Shown here: piece by piece, positions 44,729 through 54,094 of the stretch | Layout of the letters: the number at the start of each line of letters is the position of its first letter | Position numbering within the stretch: the stretch's first letter is position 1 | Source: Pseudocercospora fijiensis CIRAD86 | Lineage: Eukaryota > Ascomycota > Dothideomycetes > Mycosphaerellales > Mycosphaerellaceae | Length of the DNA: 64,000 nucleotides | Direction: 5' to 3' | Assembly: GCF_000340215.1 (NCBI RefSeq) | Contig: NW_006921532.1 | Location: 3,857,126 to 3,921,125, forward strand | Notes under the pieces: generated by a model | Told to the model about the DNA's origin: nothing | The model's input: the letters and a program-made list of their open reading frames with translations, nothing else | Databases searched by the model: none | Translations under genes and position numbers: made by a program

Positions 44729-44920
44729 AGCCGCTACTTAAGGTATACCTTACTAAAGAGTTTTTACCGAGTTAGGCCTATAGCAATGCTACGAACCTAT
44801 TAACCTACTTAGTAGAAGAGTCGCTATCGAGCCGCTACTTAAGGTATACCTTACTAAAGAGTTTTTACCGAGTTAGACCGTTAGCCGTATTATAGGTATA
44901 CCTTACTAAAGAGTTTTTAC
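44729..44920 (+). repeat. About 47-bp repeat, three copies, dispersed
   Basis: The unit contains CCGCTACTTAAGGTATACCT followed by TACTAAAGAGTTTTTACC. Copies are at 44729-44776 and 44830-44876, with a truncated one at 44893-44920. Confidence 0.8.
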
Positions 44921-45625
44921 CTCCGCTAATCTATCTAAGACCTCTACAGTTTGCACTAAGACTGCGATGTTCTAATAAAAACTATACTCTTTCGGTTAAA
45001 TGCGTAGTCGACGCCCGCTAAAGCTATAGAAAACAACCTACTCGCTAGGAGAGTCGCCTTCGTAACGTCTTGCGTCGACAAAGCCTATCGGAGACTAAAA
45101 GGACTAAATAAACTACCTACCGAGGAACCTTAACTAACTTAAGCGGTTCTATCGGTAGCAAGCCGTAGGACTAGTTAGGAGATAGTATTAATCGCTATAG
45201 AGCTACCTATATACGATAAAGAGGTATCGACACTATTGCTATTAAGAGCCGACAGCTAGTATGTTACTAGGGGTATTAGTGTATTAGTATGTATATAGAA
45301 GAAGAAGAAGTTAAGGTTAGAAAGCGGATATCTATATACGCCTCGTAGATAAGGTTTGCCTCTACTAATAGGATTGCGCCATTTACGCTATAATAGCAAG
45401 GCAACAATAACGGCTATATATTATCGCACTTTTAACGCAATAGCCGCCGACTGCTACTAGTTAAATGCCTAAGGCTAGAATTGCTAGTAGTTCTCGAAAT
45501 TACCGGAGGCCTTCTTTAGCATTAGGCGCTCTAAATTCATATAGGAACTAAGTCTAAAGCGAAGCTAATAGTAGGGACCTCTACTCTAACTAAGACTCCG
45601 ACTGCCGCTAGTTAGTAACGCTAGT

Positions 45626-45845
45626 TATTAAGCTATTATCGTATGCCTAGCCTAGCTAGCTATTAAGCTATTATCGTACGCCTAGCCTAGCTAGCTATTA
45701 AGCTATTATCGTACGCCTAGCCTAGCTAGCTATTAAGCTATTATCGTACGCCTAGCCTAGCCGGCTATTAAGCTATTATCGTACGCCTAGCCTAGCCGGC
45801 TATTAAGCTATTATCGTACGCCTAGCCTAGCCTAGCCTAGCTAGC
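45626..45845 (+). repeat. 35-bp tandem repeat, six copies
   Basis: Units begin TATTAAGCTATTATCGTACG at 45626, 45661, 45696, 45731, 45766 and 45801, each followed by CCTAGCCTAG and CTAGC or CCGGC. The copies are very similar, much more so than the other arrays in this block. The array lies about 75 bp beyond the stop of the DUF6589-like ORF. Confidence 0.92.
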
Positions 45846-45918
45846 TATAGTAAGGAAGGCCTAAATAGTAGATATAGTAGGTTAGATTACTATAAACGAA
45901 TACAAAAGCTAGATTCAT

Positions 45919-48900
45919 TTAATCCTTAATCGCTATAACCGCTACTATTACCTATTACTATTATAAGAGCCTTTAGGGACTACTAGTTAGATCTACTATA
46001 TCTAGGTCTAGGTTAGCAAAGCCCTTAGCGTCGACGTATAGCTAGTATATAGCAGCTGTAGCATTATCGACAATGCCTGCTTATATAGGTCCCTACTAAG
46101 TACTACTACTAACGCGCTCTCTTATATCTACGCCGTCGATATTGTCTATACTATTAGTAGCTATATTAGGAGCGCTACGGGTTACGCTATTTAACAGACG
46201 CTAGTTAATATTGTTAAGCTACTCGCATGCACTAGGGATTAGCCCTACCCTAATCTACTAAATATTATTAGAGATAGGGCGTAGATCTAGCTTTAGTACT
46301 TCGATTAGATCTGTAAAATTAGCATCCGGATCGTACTTATCCGGTATTATACTGCCCTCTTAGTACTTCTTAATTGCTCTAGCCTATACCTGCTTAGCAG
46401 TATCCTTCTCTATATAGTATTTAGTACCCTTTAGTCTAATACTTTCGAATATACTACGTACGGCCTACGATGCCTCTCGGTTCTGCGAGATTAGCTCTAT
46501 TATAGTAGAGACATTATAAGTTAAGTTGCTACGAGCCTAGATATCGAGCTTGTAATCCTTATTATATAGCTTAAGTATCTTATTAGTAGTAACACCCTTA
46601 CTATTGCCGAGATTAACGATAGCTAAATCTAGGATTGCCTCCTATAGGACAGCATTAGATATGTTTAGTAGCTAAGACAGGTTAACTATCTTACGGCTAT
46701 AGTTAAGCTATCGGGCACCGAAGAAGTTTAGAATTAGATGCTCGACTATACGGCGTAGGTATCCAAGGTCTATCTTGCGGATAGCGATATATACAGTTAG
46801 GAAGTTCTTAATCTCCTATAGCAGTTAGGCTATCGTAGTATACGATAGATCCTCTATCTCGCCCTTAATATTTAGCCTAGTCTAAGTAGCTTGCGTAAAG
46901 AGCTTAGTATAAATAGCCTCTATAATATCGATATACTACGCAGGTATAAGATAATCCTTAATTAGAGCCTTTACTACCTCGATACAGTTTATACTTGTAA
47001 ACTAAGGAGCACCGAAATTGAATCCGAGCTATTCCTCTGCCTCTTAAAGAAATTAGGCACTAACATACGTACGATATACTGCGAATACTACCTGTCGAAC
47101 GATGTAGTACTCTGCCTTAGTACTACTAAAGCGGCGGATAGTATAATACTTAGCGATGTCCTTAAGGGTATAGGCTAGGTGCTTGCCTGCCTTGTTAGTA
47201 TCGTAATAGGTTCGTAGAGGAGTATAGTACGCATTTATCTCGATATAGAAGAAGGCTAGTATACCGACGATAAAGTCCTTCCTATCGTATACGCGCGTGC
47301 TCTCGACGCTGCCGAGCCTAATACTATAGACACGATCGACGGTTATTTAGTCTCCGATAACGATAATAAGCTAGTCCTAGAACGCCTTATTATCTAGATC
47401 GAGCTTTAAGAACTTCTAGAAGATATCGTTATATACCTAGTACGTATCTTTAATCGAGGCTTCGTTATAATCGGATACTAGCAGTAAGATTATTAGAGTC
47501 TTGCTATCCTTCTTGTCTTTAATCCGGATCGTACGCTATAGGAACCGCTTAGTTAGACTACCGCCGCGAATACGATCGTCTATATTAGGGCCCTTAAAGC
47601 TGTCGTGTTCCTTAAACAGATACTGTAGCTTATCGCTAGTAAGGAATCCTATAGCCTAGTCGATATAGTATAAAGAGGTCGCCTTCTTATACTTATTAGC
47701 GCAGATCTTACGTAGGATAATCCGAGGGTTTATCTTCTTCTTTAGCTTTAGTATATACTTCTTTAGACCCTTCTAGACGGCTTAATGCCTAGCAATATAC
47801 GAGGTCGTTATATTACGCTGCTTAGTATTGCTACTAGTCGTCTAGATAGCCTTCCGGTTCTCCTAGACATAAAAGTTGTCGTATACAACTACATGTCTAC
47901 CTTTAATAAACATTTTAACTGCCCGTTCTCGGTTAGTACGAGCAGTCTTCCTCGCAAGCCGCTATAGTATACGATAGGCCGGACACAGACCTATCGTACT
48001 AAGGACATCGACGACTCGTCGCTTAATACTACTAGTATATAGGAATAGCCTAAAGGACCTGCTAAACTAGGATGCCTTCTTTAGCGAAATCGAGCGAGCA
48101 ACTACCTACGTAATCGTAGCGATGCGCTTCTTCTAGCGGCTAAATTTGTCTCGGATACTAGGTTAATCTTCCTTAGCGATATCTTTAGTAGTATAGCGCT
48201 TATTAGGAAGTAAACCCTATAGGACACTATACTAAGTTAGCGCTATGTCTTTAATAACTTTGTCTATCTTACTTAGCTTCTCTTATCTATCGATAGTAGA
48301 GTCTAGATCGTACTAGTTAAAGAATTTCTTACTAACGAGCCTCTTTAACTTAGAACGGAGCCTACGAGTACTTACGAGACCCTCGAATAAGAAGACATCG
48401 ATAATCTTATCGATACGACGGCGCTATGTCTTTATTCCTAGATCTCCTGCCTATATTAAGAGCAGCTTTAGCGTAGTAAGGTACTCGTAGTTTAGCAGGT
48501 CTATAATATTAGTATACTTCTACGGTAGACTCTTTAGACTCTTACGCTTCTTCTTCTTCTTAGCTGCTAAACTAGTAGGAAACTAGCGCTTCCGAGCGGT
48601 ACTAGGGCGAGTAGTACCGACAATCTAAGGCTCGACATTATTATTATCTAAGAAGTCTCCTTTATCTTCTAGTCGAAAGAACTAGCTACCTTTAGTACTA
48701 GCGGCTTTAGCCTCGACCTTATTATCGCTTATTTTATTATCCTAATCCTTAGTCTCGTAATTATCTTTATTTATTTCCTCCTCTTTATCCTCGACAATAG
48801 GTAGCGCGACGTTAGCGCGCAGACCTATACGGCGCTCTTAGCGGGTTAGAACAACTAGAGCTAGCGCTATCGGAAGGCCGTATTCTACTACTATGTCTTT

Positions 48901-49212
48901 AAGCTAGTCTAATAGTAGCGCTAAGAGCTCGCTCGTCTAGTAAGGGCTATATTCTACGAGGCTATATTCTACTGCTATGTCTTTAAGCTAGTCTAATAGT
49001 AGCGCTAAGAGCTCGCTCGTCTAGTAAGAGCTATGTTCTATAAGGCTATATTCTACTACTATATCTGTAAGCTAGTCTAGTGGCAGCGCTAAGCCGAGCT
49101 CGCTCGTATCGAATGCATTATATTACTATAGTAGCACAGGCAAGCTAGAAGGCTCTATTAGTAGCGGCTTATCGTCTATATTAGCTATAATAGTATCGCT
49201 ATCGTCCGACAT
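45919..49212 (-). pseudogene. DUF6589-like fungal protein, RIP-inactivated
   Basis: The ATG at 49212 and the TAA at 45919-45921 span exactly 1098 codons with a consistent frame; internal stops are TAG/TAA at probable Gln codons. The N-terminus has an acidic start (MSDDSDTIIANIDDKPL) and three 28-residue repeats (LALLLDQLKDIVVEYSL type). A Lys-rich segment (AAKKKKKRKSLKS) and a long conserved-looking region follow: VVVYDNFYVQENRKAIQ, then RNITTSYIARHQAV, and later LIIVIGDQITVDRVYSIR, YDRKDFIVGILAFFYIEINA and YYTPLRTYYDT. The order of a V-DN-F-like motif, a GDQ-T--R motif and an F-H-(K/R)MN-like motif is what I know from proteins annotated DUF6589 in fungi. That family has no known activity. 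The assignment is from memory of the pattern, not a search. Confidence 0.68.
48881..49130 (-). repeat. 84-bp tandem repeat inside the DUF6589-like ORF
   Basis: Three copies starting at 48881, 48965 and 49049. The 84-bp period is 28 codons, so the repeat keeps the frame and encodes repeated LLDQLKDIVVEY-type helices. This is a coding minisatellite that expanded while the gene was still under selection or at least in frame. Confidence 0.85.
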
Positions 49213-49216
49213 TGTC

Positions 49217-49345
49217 GCTAGATTAAATACTAGATTAAATACTAGATTAAATACTAGATTAAATACTGGATTGAGTACTAGATTAAGTGCTAGATTAAGT
49301 GCTAGATTAAGTGCTAGATTGAGTACTAGATTAAGTGCTAGATTG
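49217..49345 (-). repeat. 12-bp tandem repeat upstream of the DUF6589-like start
   Basis: About eleven copies of CTAGATTAAATA or CTAGATTAAGTG, starting five bases upstream of the ATG at 49212. Its position mirrors the 23-bp array directly before the helicase ATG. Confidence 0.88.
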
Positions 49346-49864
49346 TTACGACAAGATTAATAGCGACGGCGTTAAAGGAACAGGTTGCAATAGAAGCGAC
49401 TAGTGCCCGCGAGCGACGCGTTATAAGCAAACACATAAAGACGTACGGACTAGAAACATATATAAAGTCGACAAAGCTAGGCCTTAGTATATAGTAAGAA
49501 GTAACCTCCGCTCTTTAGATACAATATAATACTACGGTATCGTATATATATATACTAAACGGGGATTATTATAGAATTGGTACCGCTAGGACCTCCGGGT
49601 ATTTCTATATTATATAGGCTATATCTTAAAATAGGTGTTTTTAGTAAGACTAAGTCTATTACTAAAGCCGGCTTTTAGCTAGGTAGTACCGTCGGCTTAT
49701 AAGCTATAATACAATAACCTAACGTCGCATTAATGTAATTTTTAGATAGAATAATATCCGATTGCCTACTCTACGCCCGTATTATAAAATATTAATATAT
49801 ATCGCGTTGTGTGCAAAGTCGCAAAATGGGGATCTTGAATCTGACCCGATCGCTAGTTTTGCTG

Positions 49865-49932
49865 TCAGACCCTTGCTGCGCAAGGGGTTTGTAAATAAAC
49901 CGGTGGCTCGTGCGCTCTTAGCAAGGGTCTGA
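49865..49932. repeat. Inverted repeat/hairpin upstream of V-ATPase subunit B
   Basis: Arms TCAGACCCTTGCT (49865-49877) and AGCAAGGGTCTGA (49920-49932) are perfectly complementary with a 42-bp loop. The loop contains a second GCAAGGGG-type motif (49879). It sits about 240 bp before the ATG at 50174, between the RIP block and the gene; it may be a small MITE remnant or a promoter element. Confidence 0.7.
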
Positions 49933-50173
49933 TGGGAGATAGTCGAGGTCCAAGTTGGTGTTGAAGATGGATGACGCTGACGGGACGAACCGCTCCTGAG
50001 CTTGGACAATCTCGCAGCAACGCCATTGTCCACCTCACGACCATTCGACACCCGCTGGTCTGCGACTGCGGCGTCTCTCAGTATCTGCTTCCGCGTCATC
50101 GTCGACCGAGTCGAGCATAGTCGCTGCCGAGCAACCATTGAAACGGAAGACAGCGTAAAGAGCAGGCGCAAGC

Positions 50174-51949
50174 ATGGCGAAAGGCGAGGATGCCGACCCT
50201 CGCATGATGAGGATTACACCTCGCATCAGATATAATACCATCGGAGGTGTCAATGGTCCGCTGGTCATTCTGGAGAATGTACGTGGGGGATCTGGCTGGG
50301 CCTCAGCCAGGAGCACAAACTGAGCAGTGTATACAGGTCAAGTTCCCACGATTCAACGAGATTGTCTCTTTGACCCTTCCAGATGGCACAGAGCGATCAG
50401 GCCAAGTCTTGGAAGCAAGAGGTACGCTCAGTAGCGAGAGACATAAAAGAGCTTGAACGAGGAAGCTGACCTAGAATACCAGGCAATCGTGCTGTTGTCC
50501 AAGTCTTTGAAGGAACATCAGGAATTGACGTGAAGAAGGTACGAAGATCTGCGGTGTTACAAGGCGAGCTGAGGATTCTGACAGCACTCAGACGAAAGTC
50601 GAATTCACCGGCCACAGTCTCAAGCTTGGAGTCTCCGAGGACATGTTGGGCCGTATCTTTGATGGTTCTGGACGAGCCATTGACAAAGGACCTAAGGTGC
50701 TGGCCGAGGATTACCTGGACATTAACGGATCGCCAATCAACCCTTACTCGCGTGTGTATCCCGAGGAGATGATCTCGACGGGAATTTCAGCCATCGATAC
50801 CATGAACTCGATCGCGCGTGGACAGAAGATCCCGATCTTTTCTGCCTCCGGTCTTCCACACAACGAGATCGCCGCGCAGATTTGCAGACAAGCAGGCCTC
50901 GTCCAGCAGAACAACGGCGTGACAAAGGGCGTGCACGACGGCCACAAAGACAACTTCTCTATCGTCTTCGGAGCCATGGGTGTCAACTTGGATACGGCAC
51001 GATTCTTCACCAAGGACTTCGAAGAGAATGGCAGTATGGAACGTGTCACTCTTTTCTTGAACTTGGCCAACGATCCGACTATTGAGCGCATCATCACTCC
51101 TCGTCTTGCTCTTACAACCGCCGAATACTATGCTTATCAATTGGAGAAGCACGTCCTTGTCATCCTGACAGATCTGTCGTCGTATTGCGATGCCCTGCGC
51201 GAAGTGTCGGCAGCAAGAGAAGAAGTGCCAGGTCGACGTGGTTACCCGGGTTACATGTACACTGACTTGTCCACGATCTACGAGCGTGCCGGCCGTGTCC
51301 AAGGACGCAGCGGCTCCATCACACAGATCCCGATCTTGACCATGCCTAACGATGGTACGTATATGGCAAGATGCTTTAGCCCCACTAATGACTAACGCCG
51401 TTCGCAGATATCACCCATCCTATTCCCGACCTGACTGGCTACATCACGGAAGGACAAATCTTCGTCGACCGGCAGCTCGACAACAAGGGTATCTACCCAC
51501 CGATCAACGTCCTTCCATCGCTCTCCCGTCTCATGAAGTCTGCCATCGGCGAAGGCCACACTCGCAAGGACCACTCCGATGTATCCAACCAGCTCTACGC
51601 CAAGTACGCCATTGGTCGTGACGCGGCATCTATGAAGGCTGTCGTGGGCGAGGAAGCTCTGTCAAACGAAGATAAACTTTCGCTTGAATTCTTGGAAAAG
51701 TTCGAAAAGACATACATCGCGCAGGGAGCTTACGAGAAGCGATCCATTTTCGACGGTCTGGATCAGGCTTGGGAGCTGCTCAGAATTTATCCCAAGGAGC
51801 TTCTGAACCGTATTCCCAAGAAGGTCTTGGATCAGTACTACCAGAGGCAGAGCAAGAAGGGCTCGAAAGACACGCAGGACAACTCAAACGAGAACGGAGA
51901 GCAAGGGCAGCAGCAGAATGGAGAGAGCGAGAACCTGATTGACGCATAG
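50174..51949 (+). CDS. vma2: V-type H+-ATPase subunit B (catalytic-sector V1)
   Basis: Five exons (50174-50278, 50337-50421, 50483-50538, 50592-51354, 51408-51949) give 516 residues. All donors are GTACG, unusually uniform; introns are 53-61 bp. Subunit B is the non-catalytic nucleotide-binding subunit of the V1 ring that acidifies the vacuole. Sequence signs are [20 protein letters not shown] at the N-terminus, [16 protein letters not shown], the central [20 protein letters not shown], the [20 protein letters not shown] region, [20 protein letters not shown] and [11 protein letters not shown]. The C-terminus has a Gln/Asn-rich extension, usual in fungi. The exon pattern with tiny early exons is common for fungal vma genes. 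The start codon is about 375 bp from the edge of the RIP block, so the promoter may be close to heterochromatin. Confidence 0.96.
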
Positions 51950-52660
51950 ATTGGCGCAGAATAGTGATTTGAGTAGCAACGAGCTTGCATGTATCAATGG
52001 GTGAAGCCACGTCAACCGTGTTCGGAGTGATTGATTGTGCTGGTGGCTGTCGCTTCACAGCGTGTGAAGCGTGAGTTCATGGTGATCACAGCAGTCTTCT
52101 CCTTCCCATGCGGAGTCAATGCACGAGAAGATGAAAACACAGCAAGTGGCCTCAGGGGAGGAGGCTGGGCCTGATATCACGGTCAGCGAAGTCTCTCATG
52201 ATTGAATTTGCGAAGATGGAATTGCAAAGAGTTGTGTTGCTGGGTTGGGTCAGACATCCAAGGAAGATTGCGCCCTCATCTGCCTCCTATAATAGGTTCG
52301 TGGCGGAGGCTCGAGTGGAAACTGCGAATGTGGTATGGTTTTCATCATCTAGCGGGAAGCGTACAATGACGCGTGAAGGTGTGCAGAAGGGTGGTGTACT
52401 CACGTTTGCTTTAAGTGTTCGTCTCTTGCTGTGTCGCAGACATGCAGCGGGCGGCTCGTGGGTAGTCAAAGCCATCACACACGCGGGTGCGAGACCTGTA
52501 CGTGCTCTTTCCGCAACACCAACGCAGGTATAACGCGTGCCCAACAAAGTGCAAGTAGCTCGGCGTTGGCTGGAGGACTGTTTTGTCTTGCGACCTGAGA
52601 CGTTGCAAAGCTCGACCCCGGCGGGCGATGAGCTAAATCGCGAGTCGACCTGCATCACGA

Positions 52661-52890
52661 TCAAATTAGCAGAGGCATTACAGAGACGTCAAAGTGATCT
52701 GTCTTATGCATGTCGTGGTTGTCAGACAAAGGTTACTGGCAAGTATACGTCCACCGGCGAAGGCAGACGGGAAGACTGGTTTCTTCAAGGGCGATTCAGC
52801 TGGGAAAAGAAGACAATGATTTGGTTGTCATCTTCCAAAAAGGAGTGATGCGGCTGAGAGGAGAAGGAGCTTACCATTTGCAGCCGGCAT
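52661..52890 (-). CDS. Possible small spliced gene (about 34 aa), weak
   Basis: A pyrimidine-rich leader (CTTCTTCCCATTCATC) runs straight into ATG 52890. A 16-bp first exon (MPAAN) ends at a strong GTAAGC donor. Acceptor CCCAG at 52800 gives AESPLKKPVFPSAFAGG. A second intron 52699-52748 (GTATAC, GTCTGAC branch, GACAG) leads to HHFDVSVMPLLI and a stop. Splice signals are good and the introns have normal sizes, but the protein is tiny and I do not recognise it. It could instead be part of a longer, differently spliced gene or a non-coding transcript. Confidence 0.25.
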
Positions 52891-53810
52891 GATGAATGGG
52901 AAGAAGTTGATGTTGGAGGGATGAAGCTGTTCACGAGAGAAATGTAAAATCTCGAGAGCCAGATTCCAGAAATGGTGCCGCGCTAGAATTGGTCGGGCCG
53001 CACCACGGCCGCTAGCAGAGGCGGGGACAAAATGCGTGGGTGCGTCCGCCGACGTCTCTACAGTGCAGCGGATGAATGCAGCGGTATAGCAGAAACATGC
53101 TGTATGTGCGGGGTCGGTGGTGTCGCGATTGATCATTTGTCGACGTATGGCATATTTCGGTGCATGTCTGTACAGAGTGGTGGTAATGCAGAGCAGCGGA
53201 CAGTGATGTGGTGGTGGCCGGTATGATGCCAGCACTTTCGCGGCCGACGAAGCAACGCTCCTGCTGCGCTTCCCCGTGCCCGTGCCCGTGCCCGTGCCCG
53301 TTCCCGACCTCGTCGCAGAGCAGCAATTGCGCGCCTCTCTATCACTGCAATCGCCTGCCTGCGCTGCATCCCGCGACGCCCGCTGCCATGCGACGTCGCC
53401 GCTGAGCGCTGTCCGTTTAGTTCTTGTCGACCGCCCACGGGAAGCCGGACTTACCTTGTTACTGTATTTGTGCCCACCGCGACTGCCTCTGCGACTGCGA
53501 GTGCGACTGCCGCTGCGACTGCCACTGCGACTCCCACGCACGCGCCCCGACTGGCGGAACGATCGACGCTCTGCCGGCTTGCTGGATGCCGGCGCGCTGA
53601 TTCTCACTCGGCTTGCTCGCCCTCTCTGCTGCATGCGCGTGAATACTCGGCCCGTATCATACTGTATTACACACAAGATACCTCCTCCCATCGCGCAACC
53701 ACGAATATACGCTATACAGCCCCACTACCGAACTGCGCGCATCGCCATCCACCCCGGATCCGCAACAGCACCAGAAGCAGCTCCATCCCGCTTACTACTT
53801 AGTCTGGCGA

Positions 53811-53884
53811 GCAAGCAAGCAAGCAAGCAAGCAAGCAAAGCAAAGCAAAGCAAAGCAAAGCAAAGCAAAGCAAAGCAAAGCAAG
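53811..53884 (+). repeat. GCAA then GCAAA microsatellite
   Basis: About six to seven GCAA units pass directly into about nine GCAAA units, a one-base change of period in the middle of the tract. It lies 210-285 bp upstream of the ptaB ATG. Confidence 0.92.
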
Positions 53885-54094
53885 AGCACGTGTTTAGGCC
53901 TGCGCACTTCCGCCCACCACGTCGAGGCTCCCTCCGAATCACCCTATGCATTGTCTGTCCGGCCTGGAGACTGCTGCTCGACCGCTCTCAGGCCGGCGGC
54001 AACTACGCGCGAACTCGCGACCATACTTAGCACAGCATACATTGCCGCTTAGACTTCCACCAGTATCCTGCAGTGATACGCGGTGTAGGACAAG

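Larger units (their letters stand above)
38840..49798. mobile_element. 11-kb RIP-mutated block with RecQ-like helicase, DUF6589-like gene and tandem arrays
   Basis: From about 38840 to 49798 CpA/TpG are scarce and TpA is frequent, while CpG is kept. Two long ancestral ORFs face each other: a RecQ-like helicase (39725-42745, +) and a DUF6589-like protein (49212-45919, -). The 3.2 kb between them and the zones just outside each start codon are full of short tandem repeats (separate entries). No terminal inverted repeat, LTR or target duplication is visible at the block edges. The transition to normal sequence is sharp on both sides (GATCTCGGGTCTTCTTAATA on the left, ATATATCGCGTTGTGTGC on the right). 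It may be one element or several insertions. Confidence 0.75.
51950..54094. other. Intergenic and ptaB promoter region with low-complexity tracts
   Basis: About 2.1 kb. The right half has several microsatellites: CCCGTG repeats (about 53273-53307), TGCGAC-type repeats (about 53478-53535) and a long GCAA/GCAAA tract (separate entry). These create long but artificial ORFs such as a Ser/Arg-repeat frame on the minus strand. A possible small spliced gene is listed at 52661-52890. Confidence 0.5.

Noticed and set aside
39561..45845. Tandem arrays considered as CRISPR-like
   Set aside because: Units are contiguous without unique spacers, in a eukaryotic genome and RIP-mutated; they are satellites.
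38840..49798. LTR retrotransposon hypothesis for the big repeat block
   Set aside because: No reverse transcriptase, integrase or long terminal repeats were recognisable; the coding content is helicase and DUF6589-like.
52828..53691. 287-codon minus-strand ORF with GSRSGSRSGSR repeats resembling an RS-type splicing factor
   Set aside because: The Ser/Arg run comes from the TGCGAC microsatellite read in one frame; no RRM or other domain, and the equivalent plus-strand frames are equally long.
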